From a virus, in the IMG/VR virus record IMGVR_UViG_3300032093_000257, positions 1-43,552 of that record: 43,552 bases of DNA; one strand, 5' to 3'. The notes beneath the pieces were generated by a model that worked only from the letters and a program-made list of their open reading frames with translations, was not told where the DNA came from and did not search any database. Positions 33,068-41,661 of this stretch are shown piece after piece. Numbering within the stretch: the first letter of the stretch is position 1; every line of letters begins with the position of its first letter. Made by a program: the position numbers and the translations under genes.

Positions 33068-34807
33068 TTAGATCTCCGCGATGCGGGTTGCGCTGGTTAC
33101 AGCCGTGCCGTTTTCGTAGTAGGTCGTGGTGCCGTTGACCGTGACAGCCTTGATGCTGGTGGTCGTGCCTGTGCCGCCTCCAGTACTGCAAGCGGGGTCA
33201 GGAATTTGAATACCTGTCCGTAATACTGGATCTCCAATGTTACCGCCACCAGTAACCCCATTTGTAGCAATTTTTACATAGGGCTCGCAAGGAGGCGTAT
33301 CACATAGACCGGTGTAATCTTTGTTAAGATCAGCCGATGCATACAGGAAGAAACTTAGAGTTAAACGTCCCTGCGAATTTACTTGTTCAAACGCAATTAC
33401 ACTATCCAACCAAGGTTGCTGCGTTTGATACCTAGACAGAACTTTCGATTTGAATTCTGCAGCTAACGACTCTAACGAAGCTGCCAATGTAGGCGCACTG
33501 TTAGATATGAGTATCGGCGGAGTGACGGGCGTCTCTACACCACTGTCCAACTCAGTGGTAGCTAATGTAAGCGTCGCACCCGGAACGTCATCGATTCTAA
33601 AAGTTATTTGAAAACCAGATACGTCAGCCGTAATGGTTGGGCAATCGCCACCACCACCACCACCGGTAAACTCGTAACAGATGTCAGTGTTCGGAGGCAC
33701 CGTAGCTTCAACGCAGTCGATAACGTCAGCGTACGTCGCTGCATTGACTGCAGTCTCAGCGGCTGTGATGTCGGCAGCCACAGTCAAAAGGACATCGTTC
33801 TTGTAGTAAGTCGATGTACCGTTGACCGTGATTACAGTGTACTTGTCGGCACCAATCTGGAAGCAGACTTTGGAGTCAACAGGCTCAACTGTTTCAGGAA
33901 TGCACTCACTGCAGCAGGACACGTCAGCGGCTGTTGCAGCCGCGATGAGCGCCTGGATCTCCGCGATGCGGGTGGTGTTCGTTACCTCGACACCCTCTTC
34001 GTAATAGGTCGTTACGCCGTTGACAGTGACGACCTTGATGTTGACGGTCGTGCCTGTGCCGCCACCGCCGCTGCAGCTTGGGTCGGCGATAGTTAACTGT
34101 TCGTCTTCATAACCACCTCCGTAGTTAGCCCCACCTTCAACACCATTGGTAGTCAAAATCAGGCCGATGCCGCATTCAGTTCCATCTGCGCATGTCCCGA
34201 CATAACTTCTAGTAGGATTCGTAGAATCATACATCCAGAAGTAAACTACCTTGCTGTCAGGACCAAAGTTTCCAAATGTTACCGTTACTTCATTCAGTTG
34301 CGGAACTTTAGCCGCATAAAAAGGCAGTACCTTTGCTTTGAACTCGGCCGCAAAGTACGCTTCATCTCCTGCAAGGGTAGGAGAGTTACTAGATATGAGA
34401 ATGGGTGAAGGGAGCGTATTGCGCACGCCATCCACTTCAACAACCGCAAGTTCTATCCTAGCACCTATCTGGCTAGGAAGCGCATAATCAACGCCATTAT
34501 ATGCACCGTTAACACCGGTCGTAATAGGAGGGCAACCGCCACCAGCGAACTGGTAGCAGATACTGGTATTCGTAGGTGAAGCGCATTCACTGCCGCAAGC
34601 ACCAATGGTGAACCCTGTAGGTTCAGTTGTAGTGAGCTCACCTGTTTCCAGGTTGATGTACTTCGTTACATCCGAAGGGCAAGCGCAATCGGACAGCGGA
34701 AGAAACTTCTTGTAAGGAACGCAGTTGACGCAGCCGTCGATCTCATAGTACGGCGTATTGCTGCAGTTAGCGCCAGCATTGCCGATGAGAGTAAGGTCGT
34801 TTGCCAT
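33068..34807 (-). CDS. Upstream part of split adhesin gene, 579 aa
   Basis: The protein consists of an N-terminal Cys-rich region (CSNTPYYEIDGCVNCVPYKKF) and two tandem copies of a long module (about 85-295 and 360-579), separated by a smaller unit. Each copy holds CYEF/CYQF-GGG, PILIS-NS-PTLA, an AAEFK-KVL-x-x helix and the closing VNG-TTYYE-G...TRIAEI. The second copy stops at TAA exactly where the first has CAG (Q) in RIAEIQALIAAA. Downstream codons continue the match in frame, so this is probably one gene interrupted by a nonsense codon. The binding site before the ATG at 34807 is poor. A fibre or adhesin shaft on the virion is likely; no enzyme motif is seen. Confidence 0.65.
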   Translation of the reverse strand: MANDLTLIGNAGANCSNTPYYEIDGCVNCVPYKKFLPLSDCACPSDVTKYINLETGELTTTEPTGFTIGACGSECASPTNTSICYQFAGGGCPPITTGVNGAYNGVDYALPSQIGARIELAVVEVDGVRNTLPSPILISSNSPTLAGDEAYFAAEFKAKVLPFYAAKVPQLNEVTVTFGNFGPDSKVVYFWMYDSTNPTRSYVGTCADGTECGIGLILTTNGVEGGANYGGGYEDEQLTIADPSCSGGGGTGTTVNIKVVTVNGVTTYYEEGVEVTNTTRIAEIQALIAAATAADVSCCSECIPETVEPVDSKVCFQIGADKYTVITVNGTSTYYKNDVLLTVAADITAAETAVNAATYADVIDCVEATVPPNTDICYEFTGGGGGGDCPTITADVSGFQITFRIDDVPGATLTLATTELDSGVETPVTPPILISNSAPTLAASLESLAAEFKSKVLSRYQTQQPWLDSVIAFEQVNSQGRLTLSFFLYASADLNKDYTGLCDTPPCEPYVKIATNGVTGGGNIGDPVLRTGIQIPDPACSTGGGTGTTTSIKAVTVNGTTTYYENGTAVTSATRIAEI

Positions 34808-34825
34808 GTTTGTTTTCTTACAAAA

Positions 34826-34855
34826 AGTTTACCACTGTCCGATTGAGGGTCAGTG
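34826..34855 (-). promoter_or_regulatory. AT-rich gap with weak promoter and hairpin
   Basis: The 49-base gap after the 148-aa gene holds a hairpin CACTG...CAGTG (33-37 with 51-55 of the 348xx block, extended by two GC pairs past a mismatch) with a T5 run 7 bases after it. Overlapping this is a weak promoter CTGACC, 16 bases, TAAACT. Either could matter; neither is strong. Confidence 0.25.
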
Positions 34856-34856
34856 C

Positions 34857-35303
34857 TTACGGCACCAACACGCAGCCAGCGCAATCGGGGGCATAGGCCG
34901 AGTACCAAGACACGGTCTGCTCAGTGGTGTTGGCCACTTGGTTGCCATCGCTGTCCACGGTCGCGACCTGCATCCAGTAGATCAGGCCAGGGGGCAGCGG
35001 GAATGCGCTGTTGGCCGGAACGGTGAGGGTCACGTTCTCAGCCGTCACGGTATCGACCGTGCAGTTGTCGCAGTCGGCGCCGGTCAGGTACTCGATGGAC
35101 AGCAGGATGTCGTAGCAGCCCTTGTTGACGATCTGCCCGGCGTCAGCCGCGCACTCGCCAGCGGCCAAAGGTGCCAACAGGTCTTCACGGTTGAGGCCAG
35201 CCCCGACCGCAATAGTCATCTTCTCCTGGTAGACGACAGGTTTGACTGCGCGGGTCGTAGAACAACTAGAGCCCGAGCTGGAGAAGTAAGAGATCATTTG
35301 CAT
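34857..35303 (-). CDS. Beta-rich structural protein, 148 aa
   Basis: This 148-residue protein starts with a Ser/Cys-rich stretch (YFSSSGSSCSTTRAVK). A beta-sandwich-like body follows with the strand pairs VYQEKMTIAVGAG and CYDILLSIEYLTG, and it ends IYWMQVATVDSDGNQVANTT and DCAGCVLVP. The two C-x-x-C pairs (CDNC, CAGC) fit the cysteine-rich style of the block. AAGGAACTGCATC precedes the ATG. A fibre-associated or decoration protein is likely; the family is not recognised. Confidence 0.55.
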   Translation of the reverse strand: MQMISYFSSSGSSCSTTRAVKPVVYQEKMTIAVGAGLNREDLLAPLAAGECAADAGQIVNKGCYDILLSIEYLTGADCDNCTVDTVTAENVTLTVPANSAFPLPPGLIYWMQVATVDSDGNQVANTTEQTVSWYSAYAPDCAGCVLVP

Positions 35304-35342
35304 GATGCAGTTCCTTTTCGCTACGGGTTGAGATTGATGGCA

Positions 35343-35368
35343 GCTTTACGCCGTAAGCACCGTAAAGC
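35343..35368 (-). promoter_or_regulatory. Perfect 8-bp inverted repeat in intergenic gap
   Basis: GCTTTACG (35343-35350) and CGTAAAGC (35361-35368) are exact inverted copies separated by 10 bases, in the 76-base gap between two structural genes. No T-tract follows on the minus strand. It may be an RNA hairpin for processing or stability, or a protein-binding site. Confidence 0.45.
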
Positions 35369-35379
35369 CACCAAGTTCA

Positions 35380-36387
35380 TCAGAGCTTCTTGATGACCTC
35401 AACGGTCATCTGGTTCATAAACGGGAACTGCCACGTAGATGCGGTAGTACCATCCTGGTTACGAACCGTGAAGTCAGTCACTGCAGTAGCGTCAAACACA
35501 TAGTCTACGCAGTGCGAGCTTTGCGTTCCAGATCCACCAAACGTGTTGGTGAAGTAGAAGTTATGGACGGGAGTTGCATTAGCCATGAGCAGCCACGCAG
35601 TCCACGCATTACCAGTGCCGGTGCCGGCTTGCAAGCATACACTAACCTTGTACCGATAGCCGGGCTGGACCTGAACGCCGTTGGCGCTTTGAGAAATTTG
35701 AGCGCCAACAGTAGCGTCAAAGACGTGGGAATTCTTGGTATTGAAGTCCAACGTCTGGAACGCACGGCCGCCCATATTCTGGTTGCTTCCAAGCGTTGCG
35801 ACGTAGATCTCACCTGCAGCAGTCGGAGTGGTTACCGGATCAACATACCAGCCGCCGCGTGCAGCGTCGTACTTCAGCTGGTTGGTGCCACCAGAAGGAA
35901 CGCTCGTGGCCAACGGCAGGTCGGCCTTGATGGTGTAGTTGATGGTCCCGTCAGGCAGCGTGATGGGCGTGAGGCCAAGCGTCACCGTGCCAGTGGTATC
36001 ACCCGTCAGAAGCTGAGCGTCAGTGTTGGTGAACGTCGGGTTGACAGTCACCGTCTTGGTCTGCGTGACGCCATTCTCATCCGTGTAAGGGATGCTCAAC
36101 AGTCCGGTCGTGCTGTTCCAGGTCGGGGTTCCGAGGCTGGTGACCGTCTCATTGATGGGGTAGGAGACGCCGTTGACTACAACATCAGCGATCTTGTGGC
36201 CGGCAACCGTGTTGGTGACAGTGACATCCGTTACCGTTCCGCCACCAGTCGAGTTGATCACATACGGATCGGCCTGAGTACCGGTGCCAGTTACCGTAGT
36301 GTTGGTTCCAGCAGTGACCTTCGTCTCACTGCCATCGCAGTTGCAAGGAAGGTTATTGAGATCGTCGCAGGTTACAAAGGCAGTCAT
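35380..36387 (-). CDS. Adhesin with C-terminal jelly-roll, 335 aa
   Basis: This 335-residue protein starts with FVTCDDLNNLPCNCDGSETK and the module VTAGTNTTVTGTGTQADPYV (about 24-43), which is common to four proteins here. The middle is a Thr-rich beta shaft. From about 195 on, a jelly-roll-like domain follows (GRAFQTLDFNTKNSHVFDAT, YRYKVSVCLQAGTG, NQMTVEVIKKL). This is the shape of a trimeric tail fibre with receptor-binding tip. AAAGGAATCCAA precedes the ATG. No autoproteolytic or enzymatic motif is visible. Confidence 0.6.
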   Translation of the reverse strand: MTAFVTCDDLNNLPCNCDGSETKVTAGTNTTVTGTGTQADPYVINSTGGGTVTDVTVTNTVAGHKIADVVVNGVSYPINETVTSLGTPTWNSTTGLLSIPYTDENGVTQTKTVTVNPTFTNTDAQLLTGDTTGTVTLGLTPITLPDGTINYTIKADLPLATSVPSGGTNQLKYDAARGGWYVDPVTTPTAAGEIYVATLGSNQNMGGRAFQTLDFNTKNSHVFDATVGAQISQSANGVQVQPGYRYKVSVCLQAGTGTGNAWTAWLLMANATPVHNFYFTNTFGGSGTQSSHCVDYVFDATAVTDFTVRNQDGTTASTWQFPFMNQMTVEVIKKL

Positions 36388-36398
36388 TTGGATTCCTT

Positions 36399-37721
36399 TC
36401 AGAACTTCAGGCTCTTCTGGGTAGTTACGATAACGTCGCTCAACGTGCAGCTACCCTTCAGTATCTCAACATCGGTCACAGTTACTTCGCACTTGAAGTC
36501 GCTGGTGGAGTATCCAGATACCTTAGAAGCTACGATGAAGCTGCCTACGTTTGTGTTGACCTTGATCATGCAGCAGTCAGGTTTCTGGATGCTGATGCTA
36601 GTTCCAGGCAGCAACTCCGTCAAGTCATCGGCGAACGCGCTTGAGATAGTCGAATCACACTCAGGAACTTCGCATGCCCCGAGGTGAACGTCTCCCTCAT
36701 CGATGACCGTGTAGGTCGTACCATCGAGCTTGGTGTCGTACTTGTACTGGAACTCACCGTCCTGGTACACGAAGTGGCGCAAGAAACTGTTACCGTTCTC
36801 GCACATCTCGACGACTTCGGTATCCTTGCAGCACTTAACGCAGCCGGTAGCGGCGGCGTAACCAACGATAGTTGGCGTGGTGCAACCTTGCTCAATAGCG
36901 ACCGTGTGCTTTTCGTCACGCGCCGCCATGATGTAGCCGTACACATTTCCGTCGCAATCAGTCAACGGAACGGTAGCGCCTACAATCGAAGCGAAGGATT
37001 CAGAATACGCATAGCCGATGGTCTTGCCAGAGCAACTCTGGATAGGAACATCAGCGCAAGGAACCGGGCACTCACCACGGGTGAGCGTTGCGCCGGTAGG
37101 AACCGTGTAGGCTTGACCTTCTAGGTCGGTATCCCAGTACGCGCCAGTCGGCTGGCCCTGGGCATCGACGACATACCAACGGATGAACGTGTTGGTGCCA
37201 TCGCAGTAAACCTCTTGCTCAACCTCGGCCGTGCCGCACTTGACGAGATCGTCGAAGCTGCCGGTATATGGCGTATTGGTGGAGAGATTGGTTGCGGCAA
37301 GAACTGTAGGCGGAACGGTAGTGACGTCATATTGAATCAAGACCTCTTCCCCAGTAACGGGGTCGCACATCTTGACCAGTTCGCGGTCAGTCGTCTCGCA
37401 AATCTTGACCTTCATTACCGCATCGGGATGCGGTACGACTTGTACTAGGTCACATGTAGTGCCTACTGCAGTGCCCGTGGTTCCATCGCACTTCTCGTAT
37501 GGGATCGACAGCGGGTTGCATACCGGCTCAACGGGGATCGGGTCGGTCGATCCACAGATGGTGACGGGCTGAGCGTCTGCGCACGGATCCGGCGGTGTAA
37601 CCGGGATCGGCTTGGGGTGCATGGACTGCCCGGGAGGCGGGCAGCAGATGCCACTCGGTGACGTGGTGGTGGTTGTGCCCGTCACCGGAGGGCAGCAGAG
37701 CGCAGGCAGCCGCGTTGCCAT
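36399..37721 (-). CDS. Cys-rich structural protein, 440 aa
   Basis: This 440-residue protein has more than 30 cysteines, including the CC pairs CCPP (twice near the N-terminus), VKCCKD and PDCCM. It contains two copies of a module (about 165-215 and 305-355) with the pattern (E/Q)-V-x-CDGTNTFIRWYVVDAQG and VEMCENGNSFLRHFVYQDG, then Y-x-TDL-G-AYTV and GEC/GAC. The repeats look like small disulfide- or metal-stabilised beta domains. The ATG at 37721 is preferred to the TTG two codons upstream because of AGGTG spacing. It is the second gene after the portal, so it may be a head-tail or fibre-base protein. Family not recognised. Confidence 0.55.
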   Translation of the reverse strand: MATRLPALCCPPVTGTTTTTSPSGICCPPPGQSMHPKPIPVTPPDPCADAQPVTICGSTDPIPVEPVCNPLSIPYEKCDGTTGTAVGTTCDLVQVVPHPDAVMKVKICETTDRELVKMCDPVTGEEVLIQYDVTTVPPTVLAATNLSTNTPYTGSFDDLVKCGTAEVEQEVYCDGTNTFIRWYVVDAQGQPTGAYWDTDLEGQAYTVPTGATLTRGECPVPCADVPIQSCSGKTIGYAYSESFASIVGATVPLTDCDGNVYGYIMAARDEKHTVAIEQGCTTPTIVGYAAATGCVKCCKDTEVVEMCENGNSFLRHFVYQDGEFQYKYDTKLDGTTYTVIDEGDVHLGACEVPECDSTISSAFADDLTELLPGTSISIQKPDCCMIKVNTNVGSFIVASKVSGYSTSDFKCEVTVTDVEILKGSCTLSDVIVTTQKSLKF

Positions 37722-37723
37722 GA

Positions 37724-38008
37724 TCAAAGCACCTGAACGAAGGTGTTCACAAGGGTCTGGATCTTCTGGACTTTCTCGACGCTGTCCTTGGGTAGATCCA
37801 GTTCAAGCGGCAGATGCCAGTAGACATCGCGCACCCCTGCGACCAAGCCACCTTCGGTGACAGTGTAGTCGCGAGAAATGCCGCCGCGTGAAACTTGGAG
37901 GACTACTGCGTAGTCCAGCAATTTCGTCACCGTTCCTGGTCCGCCAGCCCTGCGGCTGAACAGGGTATCCCCGAGTTTGACCGGGCTTCCGGCGATCTTA
38001 ATCGTCAT
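37724..38008 (-). CDS. Small head-tail region protein, 94 aa
   Basis: This 94-residue protein is beta-rich to about 70 (KIAGSPVKLGDTLFSRRAGG, KLLDYAVVLQVSRGG) and ends with a helix (DSVEKVQKIQTLVNTFVQVL). It resembles an SH3-like barrel with a C-terminal helix, a fold often used in connectors, but the match is only by layout. GGAG stands 8 bases before the ATG. It follows the portal gene after a 70-base gap with a possible promoter. No cysteines, unlike the genes that follow. Confidence 0.55.
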   Translation of the reverse strand: MTIKIAGSPVKLGDTLFSRRAGGPGTVTKLLDYAVVLQVSRGGISRDYTVTEGGLVAGVRDVYWHLPLELDLPKDSVEKVQKIQTLVNTFVQVL

Positions 38009-38042
38009 AGCGTTCGCTCCGCAGGCGGGTTGACTCGCCGCG

Positions 38043-38072
38043 ACTGTAACGCATGCACGAAGCTAGGGTCAA
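38043..38072 (-). promoter_or_regulatory. Possible promoter after portal gene
   Basis: On the minus strand TTGACC (38067-38072, 5 of 6), an 18-base spacer and TACAGT (38043-38048, 4 of 6) stand in the 70-base gap after the portal gene and before the 94-aa gene. It could start the transcript of the adhesin block. Confidence 0.4.
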
Positions 38073-38078
38073 GCAGAC

Positions 38079-40190
38079 CTACACCGCCGCTGGAACTGCC
38101 GCACTACCTCCATTTGGCTGCGCGATGGCCGTTGGAATGGCGCTGATCGCTCCACTTCGACCATCGAGTTGCGGCACTTGCTGCATGCCTGAGCCCTGAG
38201 TCACGGGCCCCTGCGATGTGGCAATCGCAATCGCGTTCTCGGTGATGGGGTCGGACATCCCCAGCGCCTCCGTCGGTGTGCCCATGTCCTTGAGCAGATC
38301 GGTGTAGGCCCACTTGCCCAGCTCGGGCGGTGCCATTCCAGACTGCACTGCCTGCATGCTCAGACCCAGGCGTTCGGTCTTGGCCTTGCGCTCTTGCTCT
38401 TGCGCCAACAGTCCGACCACGCCGACATAGTTCATGTCCAGGTCTGCGTTTTCGACCAGCGCGGGGTTCTCGTCGAGCACGTACTCGAACAGCACATGCC
38501 AGATACCCTTGAGGCTGGTGTCCTCTGTGAACGCAGCGTTGCGCACCCGGCGCACAGCCTGCGACACACGCGCACTCAACTCACCCAGGCTACCCCGGCC
38601 GAAGGTGCTCATGTCTGCCAGATCGGGCACGCCCACCTCGCCGTCAGCCTGACGGATCAGGTTCTGGATGATGGGGAACAGGATCTGGTACTGCGCCGTC
38701 GGGCCACGGATCGTGCGGATGGGGTCAGGGCTGACGCCAGGGCCGATCAGGTCGGACACCTCGTACTTGCCGCCCGGGCGGATAGAGCGGGCTTCCTGCG
38801 GGTTCTTCAGGGCCTCGGGGTTGGTCTGCAGCGGGGGCCGCATTGACCAGTCGATGTTGTTTTCCCAGATGTACCACAGGGTGTTGATGCGCTGCTGGGT
38901 GTCGTGCAGGATGGCCGGCACGCCCACACCGTTCCAGATCCCAGCGCCCATGTCGTCGAACTTCGTTGTGGCGTAGGAGCGCGGCAACTCGGCGCGCGGA
39001 TCCTTGACCTCCACGCGGATGGTGCGGCCGCAGCAGATCTCGGCGCACACGTTGTAGACCTCGGTGTCGTCGTAGCCGGTCAGGCCGTGGTTGTAGAGGT
39101 CACGGCCCGTCACGAAGCCCTCGTGGTGGATCACAGCCACCAGTTCCTCCGGGCCCCAGTAGGTGCTCTTCTCACCGTTCTCGGACACGGTCTGGGAGCT
39201 CTCCGGGAACATCCAGGTGCGCGACTTCATCGAGTAGTCGTCGAGGATGTCGAGGATCGCTTCGCGGTCGTAGCGCTTGTCGGAGGCCATACCCACCAGG
39301 GTGGTCTTGTTGATCTCGCGATACTCCATGCAGGCCGTCGTGTCGAGCACGTTGCGCCCGTCGGCGGTAGGGAAGAAGTTCCACGGGTTCACGTCCTGGA
39401 ACGTGGGGATGGTCTTCCACACGCGCTGGGGCCGGCCTTTGCCGTCCTGGGAATCGCTGAGCACCACGCGCCGCTGCCAGTAGGGGAAGCGCATGATGGC
39501 CACGCCGTACTTGATCTGGTTCAGGCTGAACGCGGCGTAGGCTTCGCGGAACCCTCCCTCGATCACGGTGTCGTGCAGCTTGACCTGGATCTCGTTGGCG
39601 GCCGAGGATGCAGCCTCGACGATCTTGGCGCGCTCGATCGATCGCAGCGCGATGGCCTTGTCGTCCAGGAAGCGCTTGACGCTCTCATGCAGGCGCCCGT
39701 TGCTCACGTTCATCAGCATGCGGGGGTCAGCCAAGCCGTTGCTCAGCATGCGCTCCACGAGCTCGTTCTTGACCTTCTCCTTGATGCGCTCGATCGACGA
39801 GCGAGGCAGGCGCGGAGAGGGCGTGGGGATGATCTTGACCAGGGCCCCGGGGTCGCCGGCCACCAGTTCACTCTTCCAGTTGGAGATGGCCACGGTCTTG
39901 GCCGCGCTCAGCCCGTAGTAGCGAGTCGGGCAGAACCCGAAAGCGTCCGTCAAGCCGTTGATTTCCTCCGGCGTGAACCGCTTCTCCATCGCATAGTCGG
40001 CCTCACGCAGCAGAGTAACCGTGCTTTTACCCTGATATACATTGTTGTTCTGCTTGAATTGCCTAGCATCGCGGAAGCGTTGCATCACAATCTTAGCAAT
40101 AGTGTCGCCCATCTCATCAGGTTGAACCATGTCTTCCTGATAAAAACTCAATGTATTGGGTGCGTATCCAGCACCAACTGCTGCGTACAT
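38079..40190 (-). CDS. Portal protein
   Basis: This 703-residue protein follows the large terminase, the standard place of the portal. Size and layout fit the large podovirus portals (P22 and Bcep22-like type): an N-terminal region with long helices (SSIERIKEKVKNELVERMLS), a stem and wing region with a beta-rich part (WKTIPTFQDVNPWNFFPTAD) and a C-terminal helical domain (ADGEVGVPDLADMSTFGRGS, then RVSQAVRRVRNAAF). Twelve copies would form the DNA gate at the unique vertex and dock the terminase. The ATG at 40190 has GAAAGGTCAACC before it, in preference to 40235, which would overlap the terminase gene. The C-terminal tail is Gln/Ala/Pro-rich. Confidence 0.85.
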   Translation of the reverse strand: MYAAVGAGYAPNTLSFYQEDMVQPDEMGDTIAKIVMQRFRDARQFKQNNNVYQGKSTVTLLREADYAMEKRFTPEEINGLTDAFGFCPTRYYGLSAAKTVAISNWKSELVAGDPGALVKIIPTPSPRLPRSSIERIKEKVKNELVERMLSNGLADPRMLMNVSNGRLHESVKRFLDDKAIALRSIERAKIVEAASSAANEIQVKLHDTVIEGGFREAYAAFSLNQIKYGVAIMRFPYWQRRVVLSDSQDGKGRPQRVWKTIPTFQDVNPWNFFPTADGRNVLDTTACMEYREINKTTLVGMASDKRYDREAILDILDDYSMKSRTWMFPESSQTVSENGEKSTYWGPEELVAVIHHEGFVTGRDLYNHGLTGYDDTEVYNVCAEICCGRTIRVEVKDPRAELPRSYATTKFDDMGAGIWNGVGVPAILHDTQQRINTLWYIWENNIDWSMRPPLQTNPEALKNPQEARSIRPGGKYEVSDLIGPGVSPDPIRTIRGPTAQYQILFPIIQNLIRQADGEVGVPDLADMSTFGRGSLGELSARVSQAVRRVRNAAFTEDTSLKGIWHVLFEYVLDENPALVENADLDMNYVGVVGLLAQEQERKAKTERLGLSMQAVQSGMAPPELGKWAYTDLLKDMGTPTEALGMSDPITENAIAIATSQGPVTQGSGMQQVPQLDGRSGAISAIPTAIAQPNGGSAAVPAAV

Positions 40191-40200
40191 GGTTGACCTT

Positions 40201-41661
40201 TCAGCCGAAGGCGCCTTGCCGCGGATTAGATACACCGCTTGCTATGCCGCCACCTCGGAATGCTCCGCGTGTGTCATACACACGAGGATCAAATTTGCCA
40301 GCTCCACCTAGCGCATCGCCATGTAGGTCTGGGTCCATATCTCCGAGATTAACGCCTAGCTTGGACGCGTGGTGCAAGCTATAGGTCATCAATGCGGAAC
40401 TTGCGTGTGAATGTTCGTCGTGTACGGGCGTTGTCACGAACTCGCCCGTCGTCTTGTTGACCGGGTAGTGGTACGCCTTCCAGTGCTCGAAGGCGGCCAC
40501 AGCATCGGGGTTTGATTCGTTGACCTCGACGTTGCGCAGCATCTGCGCTCCCACCGAGATCTGGGTCTTGATGCGGGTCTGGGGCATGCGCGTGAAGTGC
40601 AGGCCCATGCGCTTGGCCTCGTCCATCCGGGACACACCTCGCAACCACTCCCGGTTCTGGATGTCGTGGGGCCCGATGTGCTGGCTGTAGACGTAGCCCT
40701 TCTCGGCCTTCTTGTTCTTCAGCACCTCGATGTAGGTGTCCAGGCCCAGGCCCGTGCCCTCGAAGGCGTCGATCAAGCGGTGGCGGGTGTTGACCTCTTG
40801 CCAGAACAGGATCACGGTGGAGTCGCCCACGCCCAAGTCCCAGGAGGTGGACACGCCGAAGCGCCGGTCGTGGTGCATCGGGCGCAGCCGCCCTTCGAGT
40901 TCGAGCTCGGAGATTTCGTCGCCCCACACCGCGCCGATGAGCGCGGCCTGGAACGAGCACTTGTACTCCTGCTCGAAGATGGCCTCGCCGATCTTCTTGC
41001 CGTGCTCACGGATAAGATCGAGGCGAATGCGATTGAGTTGCGCAGGGGGAAACACGCTCGTGTCTTCGGCCGTGAGCTTGGCCGCCAGCACGGTCTTGTC
41101 CCCTGAATCCATGTCCTCTTTGGCCGCGAGGTAGTTGCGGTAGAAGTGGTTCTTGCCGCGCGGCGTGGAGATCTGAAGCTCGAAGCCGCCAGATTCCTCC
41201 AGGATTGGTCGGAAGAACTGCATGGCGCGCGGATCCGACAGCGCGGCCTCCGACAGCACGATGCCCACTTGGCCGCCGCCCACGAGGCTATCGACTTGGT
41301 CCGAGCCGATGAGTTGGATGGTGCTGCCCGACTCCAGCCACAGCATCATGGACTGGTTGTCGCGCTTGACAACGATCTCGGGCGGGAACGCATCATCGAC
41401 GCGGGCGCGCTTGGTGCGCCAGTTCACCATCTCCCAGATCGTCTTGCGCGCCTGGGCGTACTGGGGCAAACAGTACCAGTACGAACCCGGGCGTTGCATG
41501 GCCTTCACGGCCATCATCTGCAGAGCCAACTCGTCCTTGCCGAAACGCCGATGCGCCACGATGGTTCCGCGACGGAAGTCGTCGCTCATCATGGTGCGCC
41601 AGATGGGCATCTGGTCTTTGCGCGGGCGCCAGTCGTAGGCTGGCAGGGCGAAGTCGGTCAT
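40201..41661 (-). CDS. terL: Terminase large subunit
   Basis: This 486-residue packaging motor has all the classical elements. The Walker A-type loop is AHRRFGKDE (36-44), a deviant of the GKT/S form that is usual in terminases. The Walker B strand is VGIVLSEAA with catalytic E138. The coupling motif is STPRGKN (165-171). The RNase H-like nuclease has D275 in SWDLGVGDST, D333 in HIGPHDIQ, and the acidic end HDEHSHASSAL (414-424). It cuts concatemers and drives DNA into the prohead with ATP. The ATG overlaps the preceding stop (ATGA); there is no Shine-Dalgarno, so coupling is required. The portal ORF starts 10 bases downstream. Confidence 0.92.
   Translation of the reverse strand: MTDFALPAYDWRPRKDQMPIWRTMMSDDFRRGTIVAHRRFGKDELALQMMAVKAMQRPGSYWYCLPQYAQARKTIWEMVNWRTKRARVDDAFPPEIVVKRDNQSMMLWLESGSTIQLIGSDQVDSLVGGGQVGIVLSEAALSDPRAMQFFRPILEESGGFELQISTPRGKNHFYRNYLAAKEDMDSGDKTVLAAKLTAEDTSVFPPAQLNRIRLDLIREHGKKIGEAIFEQEYKCSFQAALIGAVWGDEISELELEGRLRPMHHDRRFGVSTSWDLGVGDSTVILFWQEVNTRHRLIDAFEGTGLGLDTYIEVLKNKKAEKGYVYSQHIGPHDIQNREWLRGVSRMDEAKRMGLHFTRMPQTRIKTQISVGAQMLRNVEVNESNPDAVAAFEHWKAYHYPVNKTTGEFVTTPVHDEHSHASSALMTYSLHHASKLGVNLGDMDPDLHGDALGGAGKFDPRVYDTRGAFRGGGIASGVSNPRQGAFG

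Noticed and set aside
33068-33070. Genome-wide recoding of TAA as glutamine
   Set aside because: Many other genes in the window end normally in TAA (for example at 24874, 24444, 29007, 42619), so a general reassignment does not fit.
33588-33596. Third copy of the TAGAATCGA element as promoter
   Set aside because: It lies inside a coding region and has no -35 box at suitable distance.
38009-38078. tRNA or small gene in the gap after the portal gene
   Set aside because: Seventy bases without cloverleaf or start with a binding site; only a possible promoter can be supported.
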